64,000 nucleotides of DNA from assembly GCA_023667695.1 (NCBI GenBank), contig JAMOZY010000001.1, positions 124,001 to 188,000 on the forward strand. Reading direction: 5' to 3'. The position numbers and the translations under genes were made by a program. Positions within the stretch are counted from its first letter, which is position 1, and every line of letters begins with the position of its first letter. This document shows positions 54,438 through 63,825 of this stretch, piece after piece. Below the pieces are notes generated by a model, which saw nothing but the letters and a program-made list of their open reading frames with translations, did not search any database and was not told the DNA's origin. The DNA is from Clostridium sp. (GTDB lineage: Bacteria > Bacillota > Clostridia > Lachnospirales > Lachnospiraceae).

Positions 54438-56042
54438 ATGGGCGAGATTAAATTATTGGATTGTACCCTGCGGGACGGAGGATATGTAAATGATTGGGAA
54501 TTCGGGCATAACAATCTGGTCAGTATCTTTGAACGGATGGTAGGAGCCGGCGTAGATATTATTGAAGTTGGTTTTTTAGATGAACGCCGGACCTTTGACA
54601 TAAACCGGAGTATTATGCCGGATTCTTCTGCTGTGGAAAAAATCTATGGCAGTCTGGACCGAAAGCAGGCATTGGTTGTGGGTATGATTGATTATGGTAC
54701 CTGTGGTATTGAGCATATTCAGCCATGCTCAGATTCTTATCTGGATGGCATCCGTGTGATTTTCAAGAAGCATATCCGCTGGCAGGCCATTGATTTCTGC
54801 CGACAGCTAAAGGAATTGGGCTACAAGGTATTTGTACAACTGGTTTCCATTACCAGCTATGAGGATGAGGAGTTGATGGATTTAATTCGGCTGGCGAATG
54901 ATTTGGAGCCTTATGCAGTTTCTATGGTGGATACCTATGGATTGATGCATCAGGAGAATTTGATGCATTATTATAAATTGTTAAATGCGCATTTAAAACC
55001 GAGCATCGGTGTGGGGTATCATTCGCATAATAATTTCCAGATGGCCTATGCAAATTGCATTGAAATGCTGTCCCATGAGACGGAGCGTATGGTGCTGGTG
55101 GACGGTACCATCTATGGCATGGGAAAAAGTGCGGGGAATGCACCCCTTGAATTGCTTGCCATGCATCTGAACGACCGTTATGGCAAAAGCTATGATATCA
55201 GTCAGATACTGGAGGCAGTGGATGCAAATGTAATGCCAATCTATAAGATGACGCCTTGGGGATATAATATGTTTTTCTTTATTGCAGCATCCAATGACTG
55301 TCATCCCAATTATGTATCTTATTTGATGGATAAGCGGACCCTCTCTGTGAAGTCGATAAATGAAATCCTGAGCAAGCTGGAGGGAGAGAAGCAGCTGATG
55401 TATGACCAGAAGCTGATTGAAGAGTTATATCTGGATTATCAGAATATAGTTGTCAATGATGAAAAGGATATGGAAGCGTTAACCGGCCAGTTCCGGAACC
55501 GGAATGTGTTATTACTGGGACCGGGTCTGAATGTACAGAAGCAATTGGATAAAATCAGGGCGTATGTGGAAAAAGAAAATCCAATCATTGTTTCTGTTAA
55601 TTTTATTTCCGGCGAATTGGACAGCGATTATGTCTTTTTAAGCAATTCCAAGCGGTATGTTCAGCTGGCGACCGCCTTATCCCAAAATCCGGCTCTAAAG
55701 GTAATCGCTACCTCCAATGTGACAAAGACCGATGGAAGCTTTGATTATACCCTGCAATACAGTTCTCTGCTGGATCAGGAAGCAGATGGCGTCTGCATGG
55801 ATAATTCCTTTGTGATGCTGTTAAAGGTAATGAAACGGATTGGGGTAACGGAAGTGGCACTCGGCGGATTTGACGGTTATATTGGAGATAAGAAGCAGAA
55901 TTATATCAATGCTTATATGGAGTATAATTTCAATAAAGCGCAGGCGGAAAAGCTGAATCAGTATGTTTCCGGCGTTTTGCAGGAGCTGCGGAAGGATATT
56001 ACCATGCATTTTATCACGGATTCTCAGTATACCGATGAATGA
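54438..56042 (+). CDS. DRE-TIM aldolase fused to a C-terminal MAF/DUF115-like domain
   Basis: A 534-aa protein. Residues 1 to about 280 are an HMGL-like TIM barrel: LLDCTLRDGGYVNDW (the D-R metal/catalytic block), VDIIEVGFLDERR, VSMVDTYGLMHQENLM and the GYHSHNNFQMAYAN histidine pair, as in 4-hydroxy-2-oxovalerate aldolases. Residues about 345-534 are a separate domain beginning with a nucleotide-binding-like strand (NRNVLLLGPGLNVQKQLDKIRAYV) that recalls the sugar-nucleotide part of MAF/DUF115 proteins. ATG 54438 is chosen because GAGGTGG is 8 bases before it. In this operon it may supply or split a 2-keto acid for the ThDP enzyme two genes later. Confidence 0.82.
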   Translation: MGEIKLLDCTLRDGGYVNDWEFGHNNLVSIFERMVGAGVDIIEVGFLDERRTFDINRSIMPDSSAVEKIYGSLDRKQALVVGMIDYGTCGIEHIQPCSDSYLDGIRVIFKKHIRWQAIDFCRQLKELGYKVFVQLVSITSYEDEELMDLIRLANDLEPYAVSMVDTYGLMHQENLMHYYKLLNAHLKPSIGVGYHSHNNFQMAYANCIEMLSHETERMVLVDGTIYGMGKSAGNAPLELLAMHLNDRYGKSYDISQILEAVDANVMPIYKMTPWGYNMFFFIAASNDCHPNYVSYLMDKRTLSVKSINEILSKLEGEKQLMYDQKLIEELYLDYQNIVVNDEKDMEALTGQFRNRNVLLLGPGLNVQKQLDKIRAYVEKENPIIVSVNFISGELDSDYVFLSNSKRYVQLATALSQNPALKVIATSNVTKTDGSFDYTLQYSSLLDQEADGVCMDNSFVMLLKVMKRIGVTEVALGGFDGYIGDKKQNYINAYMEYNFNKAQAEKLNQYVSGVLQELRKDITMHFITDSQYTDE

Positions 56043-56072
56043 AACAGGATGATAAGCGGACAGGAGTAGTGG

Positions 56073-56729
56073 ATGATGAAAAAATATGAAATCGCTGTCT
56101 TTGATTTGGACGGCACCTTATTGGATACCAGAGAGGGTGTATTGGCTTCCGCAGAGTATACGATTCGTAAATTCGGCTATCCCATGCCGGAGCCGGAGGT
56201 ACTGCGGAGCTTTATTGGTCCGCCGATACAGGATTCCTTTGCAAGAACCTATCATCTGGAGAAAGCGCAGGCGGATGCCATGGCAGCAGAGTTCCGCCTG
56301 AATTATAAGGATGAGAATCTGCTAAAGGCTAAGCCCTATGAAGGCATCTATGAGCTGATGGAGGAGCTGGTAAAGCGTGGCGTCCGGATTGCAGTAGCAA
56401 CCTATAAGCGTCAGGATTATACAGAACGGATTTTAAAGCATTTTGGATTTGACCGGTATTCTGATATTTTATATGGCTCTGACTTTGAAGGAAAGCTAAA
56501 GAAAGTGGATATCATTCAGAAATGCATGAAGGACCTGGGCTCTACCGATTACAGGAATGCAGTTATGATTGGTGACAGCTGGCATGACGCCAATGGAGCT
56601 GAGCAGATTGGGGTGGATTTTATAGGCGTTACATACGGATTTGACTTTCGAACGGAGGAAGATGTACGAAAATGCACCAGCATCGGAAGTGCCGATACGC
56701 CATTGGAACTATTAAAGTACTTTGATTAA
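56073..56729 (+). CDS. HAD-family phosphatase
   Basis: A 218-aa HAD hydrolase of the Gph/PGP type. Motif I is VFDLDGTLLDTREG, motif II/III appear as VATYKRQDYTERIL and the late MIGDSWHDANGAEQIG acidic pair, and a helical cap (EYTIRKFGYPMPEPEVLRSFIGPPIQDSF) lies between. It removes phosphate from a small molecule, possibly a sugar or aldolase product of this operon. ATG at 56073 or 56076 are both possible; GGAG sits 6-9 bases upstream. Confidence 0.9.
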   Translation: MMKKYEIAVFDLDGTLLDTREGVLASAEYTIRKFGYPMPEPEVLRSFIGPPIQDSFARTYHLEKAQADAMAAEFRLNYKDENLLKAKPYEGIYELMEELVKRGVRIAVATYKRQDYTERILKHFGFDRYSDILYGSDFEGKLKKVDIIQKCMKDLGSTDYRNAVMIGDSWHDANGAEQIGVDFIGVTYGFDFRTEEDVRKCTSIGSADTPLELLKYFD

Positions 56730-56767
56730 GGGATTTGGTTTTCTGCATTTAGAGGAGGCGGATAGAG

Positions 56768-58567
56768 ATGAAGATGAAAGTTGCACAGTATATTGCTGAT
56801 TTTCTGGTAAAGCAGGGGGTTACGGATGTATTTACGGTAACTGGCGGAGGCGCTATGCATTTAAATGATGCATTGGGACATAAGGAAGGCCTTCACAGCA
56901 CCTATAACCACCATGAACAGGCATGCTCCATTGCAGCAGAAGGCTATGCCAGGGCTACCGGAAGGGTAGCGGCAGTATGTGTGACCAGCGGGCCGGGAGG
57001 AACCAATGCCATTACTGGTGTGCTGGGAGGCTGGCAGGATTCCATTCCAATGTTTATTCTTTCCGGACAGGTAAAGCGGGAAACCACTACCTGGTCTACG
57101 GATGTACCGCTTCGTCAGCTGGGGGACCAGGAATTTCAGATTGTCGATACAGTAAAGACGATGACAAAATATGCAGTTATGGTTACGGAACCGAATGAAA
57201 TCCGGTATCACTTGGAAAAGGCATGGTATTTATGCCTGAATGGAAGAAAGGGTCCGGTATGGCTGGATATTCCTTTGGATGTACAGGCAGCGCCCATCGA
57301 AACGGAGGAACTGAAGGGATTTGATGCATCCGAACTGGAACAACCGGAAAATCCGGTATATAATACAGCCTTAACCAAAGAAATCATAAGCCGGATTCAG
57401 GCTGCCAAGCGTCCGGTTGTTTTTGCCGGAACTGGCATCCGCTTAGGTGAGGCATACGAAGAGTTCTTACAATTAATCGATAAGCTGGGAATCCCGGTAG
57501 TGACTGCATGGAATGCCCATGACCTGTTATGGGATGCACATCCCTTGTATTGCGGCAGACCGGGAACGGTAGGAACCAGAGGCGGTAATTTTGTGGTTCA
57601 GAACAGTGATTTGCTTCTGGTGCTGGGATGCCGTCTGAATATCCGGCAGATTAGCTATAATTATCATGATTTTGCAAAGCAGGCTTATAAAATCGTAGTG
57701 GATATTGATGCGGCGGAGCTGCGGAAGCCAACGGTAAAGGTGGATTTGCCGGTACATGCGGATGTGAAGGCGGTTATGCAGGACCTGTTAACTGCCGATT
57801 ATGCAGGCACTACGGAACAACAGAACGGGTGGCTGGACTGGGCGAGAGGAATCAATCAGAAATATCCGGCGACGCTGCCTTCTTACTATGAGAAGCAGAC
57901 ACCGATTAATCCATATGTTTTTGTTACCAAGCTTTCTCAGAAGCTGACAGAAGGGGACGATATCATTTGCGGAAACGGCAGTGCCTGTGTGATTACCTTT
58001 CAGGCAGCAGAGCTGAAAAAGGAGCAGCGGTTATTTACCAATTCCGGCTGCGCTGCCATGGGGTACGGATTTCCGGCAGCATTGGGGGTCTGTGTGGCGC
58101 GGAAGGGAAAGCGGGTTATCTGTATTGACGGGGACGGGAGCTTTCAGATGAATCTGCAGGAGCTGCAGACAGTAGTTTATAATCAGTTGAATATGAAGCT
58201 GATTATTATCAATAATAATGGTTATCATTCTATCCGTCAGACACAGACCAATTTGTTCAAGGGAGAACCCCTGGTAGGAGTTTGTGACGGAAACGGACTG
58301 AGCTTTCCGGATTTTGAAAAGCTTGCCTATGCTTATGGAATTCCTTATGTACGAATCAATCATCTGGACAATGCAGAGGAAGGCCTGGATAAGCTGTTAA
58401 ATACGGAGGGACCGGTTCTTTGTGAGGTTATTGTAGATGAAAAGCAGAATTTCGAACCAAAGCTTTCTTCTAAGGTATTGCCGGATGGAAGGATTGTTTC
58501 GCCGCCGATTGATGATATGTTTCCATTTCTTCCGAAGGAAGAGTACGAGGCCAATCATTTATCCTAG
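56768..58567 (+). CDS. ThDP-dependent acyl-transferring enzyme (acetolactate synthase fold, YerE-like)
   Basis: A 599-aa thiamine-diphosphate enzyme with all three domains of the acetolactate synthase fold. The catalytic Glu is E50 in YNHHEQA, TSGPGGTNAITGV follows, and the ThDP/Mg2+ motif is near residues 453-484 (GDGSFQMNLQELQTVV...NNNGY). It stands beside CDP-3,6-dideoxy-sugar genes, where YerE-type enzymes transfer a two-carbon unit from pyruvate to C4 of CDP-4-keto-3,6-dideoxyglucose. GAGGAGG is 8 bases before the ATG. An ilvB role is unlikely because there is no ilvN and the context is sugar biosynthesis. Confidence 0.88.
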   Translation: MKMKVAQYIADFLVKQGVTDVFTVTGGGAMHLNDALGHKEGLHSTYNHHEQACSIAAEGYARATGRVAAVCVTSGPGGTNAITGVLGGWQDSIPMFILSGQVKRETTTWSTDVPLRQLGDQEFQIVDTVKTMTKYAVMVTEPNEIRYHLEKAWYLCLNGRKGPVWLDIPLDVQAAPIETEELKGFDASELEQPENPVYNTALTKEIISRIQAAKRPVVFAGTGIRLGEAYEEFLQLIDKLGIPVVTAWNAHDLLWDAHPLYCGRPGTVGTRGGNFVVQNSDLLLVLGCRLNIRQISYNYHDFAKQAYKIVVDIDAAELRKPTVKVDLPVHADVKAVMQDLLTADYAGTTEQQNGWLDWARGINQKYPATLPSYYEKQTPINPYVFVTKLSQKLTEGDDIICGNGSACVITFQAAELKKEQRLFTNSGCAAMGYGFPAALGVCVARKGKRVICIDGDGSFQMNLQELQTVVYNQLNMKLIIINNNGYHSIRQTQTNLFKGEPLVGVCDGNGLSFPDFEKLAYAYGIPYVRINHLDNAEEGLDKLLNTEGPVLCEVIVDEKQNFEPKLSSKVLPDGRIVSPPIDDMFPFLPKEEYEANHLS

Positions 58568-58650
58568 CCTATTGGCTTTGAAGCTGGCAAACGTGTGAAA
58601 TATGGAAATGAAGGCGGAATAGTTTGGAAAGAAAACGAGGATTATAAACT

Positions 58651-59577
58651 ATGAGAAAAGTCATTCTTACCGGAGGTACCGGTATGCTGGGACTTGCATT
58701 GATTCAATTATTCATACAGAAAAAAATAGAGGTTCTGGTTATTGTGCGGCCGGATTCGAAGCGGAGAAATGCACTTCCGGTTAGCGATTATGTAACGGTG
58801 ATAGAATGTGATTTATCGAATCTCCTGGCGATAAAGGAACAGCTTCCGGATACCTATGATGCATTTTTTCACTTTGCCTGGGATGGTACCTTTGGTGAGG
58901 CCAGAAATGATATGTATCTGCAGAACCGGAATGTAAAGGCGGCACTGGACGCAGTGGAACTGGCAAAGGCGGCAGGATGTACGGTATTTCTTGGAGCCGG
59001 TTCTCAGGCAGAGTATGGAAGAGTGGATGGAATCAAGCTGGGACCGGATACGCCGACAAAACCGGAAACCGGATATGGAATTGGAAAATTGTGCGCCGGA
59101 CAGATGAGTCGAATTCTGTGCCAGCAAATGGGAATGAAGCATATCTGGGTCCGGATTCTCAGTACCTATGGTCCCCATGACGGGCTGCACACCATGGTAA
59201 TGTCCGGCATCATCAAGATGTTAAATCAGGAACGCCCGCAATATACCAAAGGGGAGCAGATGTGGGATTATCTCTATTGTGAGGATGCAGCAAGAGCCTT
59301 TTATCTGGCGGCAGAGCGGGGAATGGATGGCTCCGTCTATTGTATTGGCAGCGGTCAGGTAAGACCCCTGGCAGAATATATTACAGTGATTCGGGATGCT
59401 ATCAATCCCGGGATTGAGATTGGCTTTGGTGAAATTCCGTATTATGATAAACAGGTGATGTATCTGTGTGCAGATATTGAGAATTTGCAGCGGGATACAG
59501 GCTTTCAGCCGGAGGTGTCCTTTGAGGAAGGCATCCGTAGAACCGTACAATGGTATAAAGAGGAAATGAAAAAATGA
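58651..59577 (+). CDS. NAD-dependent epimerase/reductase (YerF-like position)
   Basis: A 308-aa extended short-chain dehydrogenase: VILTGGTGMLGLALIQLF Rossmann motif, FFHFAWDGTFGEARND in place of the usual AA-x-x, GAGSQAEYG, and the catalytic Y-x-x-x-K in ETGYGIGKLCAGQM. The C-terminus has YCIGSGQVRPLAEYI. It probably reduces the side-chain or ring ketone of the branched CDP sugar, as YerF does after YerE. It starts 83 bases after the ThDP gene and overlaps the next gene by 4 bases. Confidence 0.88.
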   Translation: MRKVILTGGTGMLGLALIQLFIQKKIEVLVIVRPDSKRRNALPVSDYVTVIECDLSNLLAIKEQLPDTYDAFFHFAWDGTFGEARNDMYLQNRNVKAALDAVELAKAAGCTVFLGAGSQAEYGRVDGIKLGPDTPTKPETGYGIGKLCAGQMSRILCQQMGMKHIWVRILSTYGPHDGLHTMVMSGIIKMLNQERPQYTKGEQMWDYLYCEDAARAFYLAAERGMDGSVYCIGSGQVRPLAEYITVIRDAINPGIEIGFGEIPYYDKQVMYLCADIENLQRDTGFQPEVSFEEGIRRTVQWYKEEMKK

Positions 59578-60527
59578 AGAAAACAATTAGTATATTAATT
59601 CCATGCTATAACGAAGAAGAAAATGTAGTTCCTATGAGCGAAGCCATTGTTGATTTGTTTGAAACCCAGCTGACGGAATACAATTACGAGCTGGTATTTA
59701 TCGACAATGATTCTCATGATAGGACCAGAGAGCTGTTACGGGAGATTTGCAGTAAGAATCCCAATGTAAAGGCAATTTTTAATGCGAAAAATTTTGGACA
59801 GTTTAACTCGCCGTATTATGGAATGCTGCAGACCACCGGAGACTGTACGATTTCCATGGTTTGTGATTTCCAGGACCCCATCGAGCTGATACCACAGTAT
59901 ATTAAGGAATGGGAAAATGGTTATAAAATTGTAATCGGCATTAAGACCAGCAGCAGGGAAAGCAAGCTGATGTATCTCCTGCGCAGTATTTATTACAAGA
60001 TGATTAAGCGGTTTTCGGATGTGGAGCAGATTGAACATTTTACTGGCTCTGGTTTGTACGATAAGTCTTTTATTGATGTGCTGCGGGATTTAAAGGACCC
60101 AAAACCTTTTATGCGGGGAATTGTAGCGGAGCTGGGCTTTAAGCGGAAGGAGATTCCTTATGAGCAGCCCCAGCGGCGGGCAGGAAAGACCCATAATAAC
60201 TTTTATACCCTGTATGATGCGGCAATGCTCAGTATTACTTCCTATACAAAAATCGGGTTACGGCTTGCCACCTTTGCGGGCTTTGCCTGTGGAGGCGTTA
60301 GTGTTGTAATCGCACTGGTTTACCTGATTATGAAGCTGGTTATGTGGAATCAGTTCCAGGCAGGAATGGCTCCGATTTTGATTGGTATGTTCTTTCTTGG
60401 CTCGATTCAGCTTTTTTTCATCGGATTTATCGGCGAGTATGTATTAAGTATTAATGAACGGGTGATGAACCGGCCGCTTGTAGTTGAAGAAGAACGAATT
60501 AATTTTAACCGGAATGAGGAGTGCTAG
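59574..60527 (+). CDS. GT2 polyprenyl-phosphate glycosyltransferase (GtrB/DPM1-like)
   Basis: A 317-aa membrane-bound transferase. The GT-A domain has SILIPCYNEEENVVPMSEAI, FIDNDSHDRTRELL, a D-F-Q-D-P motif in VCDFQDPIELIPQYI, and RAGKTHNNFYTLYD. Two membrane helices follow (GFACGGVSVVIALVYLIMKLV and LIGMFFLGSIQLFFIGFIGEYVLS). GtrB-like enzymes load a sugar on undecaprenyl phosphate for outside transfer; the GtrA-like protein at 53869 is a natural partner. It overlaps the preceding gene by ATGA and touches the next. Confidence 0.93.
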   Translation: MKKTISILIPCYNEEENVVPMSEAIVDLFETQLTEYNYELVFIDNDSHDRTRELLREICSKNPNVKAIFNAKNFGQFNSPYYGMLQTTGDCTISMVCDFQDPIELIPQYIKEWENGYKIVIGIKTSSRESKLMYLLRSIYYKMIKRFSDVEQIEHFTGSGLYDKSFIDVLRDLKDPKPFMRGIVAELGFKRKEIPYEQPQRRAGKTHNNFYTLYDAAMLSITSYTKIGLRLATFAGFACGGVSVVIALVYLIMKLVMWNQFQAGMAPILIGMFFLGSIQLFFIGFIGEYVLSINERVMNRPLVVEEERINFNRNEEC

Positions 60528-61793
60528 ATGAAGCAGCAAAAGAAGATAGTTGGAATTTTATTATTTATTATTATCGGTTATCTGTTCTATGGGGCGTTTT
60601 CCTTATATGGACAGAAGGTACTGGGATATGTTTATCCGGATGGCAGCTTTCTATTCTGGCCGGCTGACCAGTATATGGATTTTTTTAATGTAAATGCAAT
60701 GGTGGCGGAAGGGCGTCCGTATGTAGACTTTTATTCCTCCTACCCACCCTTTATTCTGGGAATTGCATGGCTGTTTTCCCGGATGGCGGATTATAAGACC
60801 TATACCACCCATGAACTGGTTACCATGACAGAGGGGAAAATATCGTATATTATATTTGTGGGAATCTTTACGTTGTTAATCGGAGTTCTGCTGTATTGCT
60901 TTTTGTCCAAGGAAAAGAAGCTGTTCCGTAATCGGTTTCTGATGATACTTACCATTCCCTTTTTAATCTTTACCGCGCCTTATATTTTTATGCTGGACCG
61001 GGGAAATTATCTTTTAATCGCAATAGCCTGTTATCTGGCCTTTGTGTATTTTTATGAAAAAAACGAAACCCTTGCCGCAGTCTTTCTCGGACTGGCAACG
61101 GCAATAAAGATTTATCCGATTTTCCTGTTTTTGATTTATTTTATTGAGAAGAAGTGGAAAAATATGGGAATTGCTACCCTAAGTGCAGGTATCAGTTCTT
61201 TGATTCCTTTTTTACTGTTCAAGGGAGGCATCTGGCAGAATATCGTGGAATTTGGGTATGCCCTGCTCAGCTTTGGGGGCGGATATGAGACAGAGGTACC
61301 CAATGTTTACTTTGGCGTTGGATTGACTTCCCTGCTGCGGTTTCCATTTATGATATGGAATAATCTGACGATTCCGGACTGGTTTCCGGTAATGCCGGTC
61401 TATCTGGTACTGGGCTCTGCATTAGCGCTCTGGAGTCTGTATCATTTGTGGAAGGAAGAGATATTATGGAAGAAAGTCCTGGTTCTGACGGTCTTAATGG
61501 TATTCCTAAGTCCCAATGCCTATATGTATAATCTGACCTTCTTATTAGCGCCGATTGTGATGTTTATTCTGGCGTCGAAGAGTGAAAAGGGCTGGCTGGA
61601 TGGAGTTTATCTGGTCTTTTTAGGTCTGCTGATGATTCCGAAGGCCTATTATTATATGCTATACGAGCATGCCATTGGGATTCAGGTGGCTTTGGACGGC
61701 TTGTTATTATTGGGGTTGATTTTGTTTTATAATGTTTGGGATAGAAGTACCCGCAGGAAAACGGTAAAAAAGAGTAAGGGGAAGCAGGCATGA
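60528..61793 (+). CDS. GT87-like multi-TM glycosyltransferase 1
   Basis: A 421-aa membrane protein with about 10 helices. YVDFYSSYPPFILGIAWLF in the first outer loop and LDRGNYLLIAIACYLAFVYFYEKNETLAAVFLGLATAIKIYPIFLFLIYF are the DUF2029/GT87 pattern of polyprenyl-phosphate-sugar-dependent transferases. It starts immediately after the GT2 stop, and could use the lipid-linked sugar that enzyme makes. It overlaps the second such gene by 4 bases. Confidence 0.85.
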   Translation: MKQQKKIVGILLFIIIGYLFYGAFSLYGQKVLGYVYPDGSFLFWPADQYMDFFNVNAMVAEGRPYVDFYSSYPPFILGIAWLFSRMADYKTYTTHELVTMTEGKISYIIFVGIFTLLIGVLLYCFLSKEKKLFRNRFLMILTIPFLIFTAPYIFMLDRGNYLLIAIACYLAFVYFYEKNETLAAVFLGLATAIKIYPIFLFLIYFIEKKWKNMGIATLSAGISSLIPFLLFKGGIWQNIVEFGYALLSFGGGYETEVPNVYFGVGLTSLLRFPFMIWNNLTIPDWFPVMPVYLVLGSALALWSLYHLWKEEILWKKVLVLTVLMVFLSPNAYMYNLTFLLAPIVMFILASKSEKGWLDGVYLVFLGLLMIPKAYYYMLYEHAIGIQVALDGLLLLGLILFYNVWDRSTRRKTVKKSKGKQA

Positions 61794-63037
61794 ACCGAAA
61801 ATCAGAAAAAATGAATACCATACAGCTTTGGATTTTTATCTTAGGGTTTGCTGTTCTGTTTATATGCTTTCTATATGGTGTATGCTCTACAAGGAATGAT
61901 AATCAGCTTCTGGTCTTTTTCCGGCGGTGTGAAGATTATATGGCGGATTTTTTTAATGTTATTTCTTATTCTCAGGGGTTAAATACCTATATGATAGAAT
62001 CGGAAGAACGTGGCTATCTACCGCTTTCTTATATTATTTTTTATGTATTTGGCAGACTGATGCGGTTTGACGGTTATGATGGTACGCTTGCATCCTTAAA
62101 TCCATTAGAATTAACAGTTTCCGGTGGAATCATGGCGCTTATGATGACTCTGCTTGGAATCCAGCTCTATGATATGCTGGACAAAAATAAGCTGTATAAG
62201 TTCCTGCTGACCGGGATTTTACTGGTTTCCGGTGTGATGCTGTTTTCTTATGAACGTGGAAATATTATTTTGTTGACCGTAAGCGGAATATTATTTTTCC
62301 TTGCTACGTATGAATCGGAGCATAAGGTATTACGGGAGCTGGGCTATATGAGCCTGGCAGTGGCGGCGGCATTAAAGGGATATCCTGCGATATTTGGAGT
62401 GCTGCTGATTTATAAGCGGCAATGGAAGGAAGCGGTTCGTCTGCTTTTATATGGTATTCTTGCTTCCTTTGGTCCCTTTCTGCTTATGGAAGGAGGGCTG
62501 CAGGGAATCGGAGTATGGAAAAGAAATGTTGCCTTGAATACGGCTACCTATGAATTTCTTCAGCAGCCCAAGCTTGGCTATCACTATTTTATTGCTTATG
62601 CGGAAGGGCTTACCCAGGAGCGGCAGGAGCAGCTGCGCAATATCTGGAAGCCGATTATGTATGGATTCTCAGTACTTGGCATGATTACCGGATATTTTCA
62701 GAAAAAAAAGTGGATAATGGTTGCAATGCTGACCTGTATTATGTTAATCTTACCTAGTAATTGTGGATATTATTGTCTGCTTTATTTATTTCCGGTAATC
62801 ATACTGTATATGAATGAAAAGGATAAAAGCTGGACGGATTTATTTTATTTGCCAGTGTTTTTGATTCTGCTGTGTCCATTTCAATTCATTCAAAGAGAGA
62901 CAGAACGGAATCTGACACTATATTGGGCGAATGTGGCGGTATTTGTACTATTTGCTGCTTTGCTTTTCCAAAATACATGGGAAATCATACAGATAGTGCG
63001 TATGAAAAAGAAAGGATTAACGAACGATGGGGATTAG
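61790..63037 (+). CDS. GT87-like multi-TM glycosyltransferase 2
   Basis: A 415-aa membrane protein, similar in layout to its neighbour: an acidic first loop (RRCEDYMADFFNVISYSQGLNTYMIESEERGYLPLSYIIFYVFGRL), SYERGNIILLTVSGILFFLATYE and LAVAAALKGYPAIFGVLLIYKRQWKEAV, which aligns with the GT87 K-x-Y-P block. Two tandem enzymes suggest two sugars added outside the membrane. Start ATG 61790 overlaps the previous stop (ATGA), and the end overlaps the next gene by 11 bases. Confidence 0.82.
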   Translation: MNRKSEKMNTIQLWIFILGFAVLFICFLYGVCSTRNDNQLLVFFRRCEDYMADFFNVISYSQGLNTYMIESEERGYLPLSYIIFYVFGRLMRFDGYDGTLASLNPLELTVSGGIMALMMTLLGIQLYDMLDKNKLYKFLLTGILLVSGVMLFSYERGNIILLTVSGILFFLATYESEHKVLRELGYMSLAVAAALKGYPAIFGVLLIYKRQWKEAVRLLLYGILASFGPFLLMEGGLQGIGVWKRNVALNTATYEFLQQPKLGYHYFIAYAEGLTQERQEQLRNIWKPIMYGFSVLGMITGYFQKKKWIMVAMLTCIMLILPSNCGYYCLLYLFPVIILYMNEKDKSWTDLFYLPVFLILLCPFQFIQRETERNLTLYWANVAVFVLFAALLFQNTWEIIQIVRMKKKGLTNDGD

Positions 63038-63728
63038 CGTTATGCTGTTGGCATACAAAGAGGAAGAGAATTTAAAAGTATTATTTCCCAAATTAAAGCA
63101 GGAATTAGAAGCAATCGGAGAAGAATATGAGTTCATTGTCGTAGATACCAGGGAGCCTTTAGATCATACCAAAGAGCTTTGCGAGGAAGTAGGAGCCCGG
63201 TATTTCAATCAGGAAGAACCGGGATTCGGCGGCGCTTATCGAAAAGGAATCCAGGTAGCCGACATGGATAAGCTGCTTGCCTTGGATAGTGACGGTTCCC
63301 ATGACCCGGCATATATTGCCAATATTTACCGGAAATTCATGGAAGGGTATGATGTAGTGATTGGTTCCAGATATGTGGAGGGAGGAACGACATCCGATGC
63401 AAAAAGCTCCCAGATTATGTCCTGGATGCTGAATACGGCCTATCGGCTCTGCCTGGGAATCAAGGCGAAGGATATTTCCACAAACTTCCGGATTTATCAT
63501 ACGGAACAGTTAAAGCAGCTGACTTTAAGCTGTACGAATTATGACATATTGGAAGAAATTCTTTTAAAGTTAAAGTTTCTGGTGGGAAAGAAGGAATTTC
63601 GGATAGCAGAAAGTCCCATTTCTTTTAGCAAGCGTTTGTATGGAGAATCCAAACGACAGTTGCTTCCCTTTATTCTCAGCTATATTAAGACCCTGTTCCG
63701 GCTGTTTGCCATGCGGCTGCAGGGATAA
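63027..63728 (+). CDS. GT2 glycosyltransferase, DPM1-like
   Basis: A 233-aa soluble GT-A enzyme: MLLAYKEEENLKVLFPKL, FIVVDTREPLDHTKEL, LLALDSDGSHDPAYIANIY with a D-S-D metal motif, and DVVIGSRYVEGG followed by ISTNFRIYHTEQLK. These are the marks of polyprenyl-phosphate mannose/glucose synthases without membrane helices. It would provide a second lipid-linked sugar donor for the GT87-like enzymes upstream, with which it is co-transcribed (11-base overlap). Confidence 0.9.
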   Translation: MGISVMLLAYKEEENLKVLFPKLKQELEAIGEEYEFIVVDTREPLDHTKELCEEVGARYFNQEEPGFGGAYRKGIQVADMDKLLALDSDGSHDPAYIANIYRKFMEGYDVVIGSRYVEGGTTSDAKSSQIMSWMLNTAYRLCLGIKAKDISTNFRIYHTEQLKQLTLSCTNYDILEEILLKLKFLVGKKEFRIAESPISFSKRLYGESKRQLLPFILSYIKTLFRLFAMRLQG

Positions 63729-63790
63729 AGGAAAACGAAATAGAAGAAAATGCTAATATACTTATCCGGATAATAGTGATAAAATAGCCT

Positions 63791-63799
63791 TGATACAAT
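63791..63799 (+). promoter_or_regulatory. Extended -10 promoter element
   Basis: TGATACAAT is a TGn-extended -10 (TACAAT at 63794-63799), 27 bases before the dehydrogenase ATG. No clear -35 is present. A TTATCCGGATAA palindrome at 63762-63773 sits just upstream and may be an operator or weak hairpin. Confidence 0.4.
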
Positions 63800-63825
63800 C
63801 GATAAAAGTGAAGGAGACGAATGAG

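Noticed and set aside
56768-58567. Acetolactate synthase large subunit (ilvB) for branched-chain amino acids
   Set aside because: No regulatory subunit or other ilv genes nearby; it is embedded among CDP-sugar and glycosyltransferase genes.
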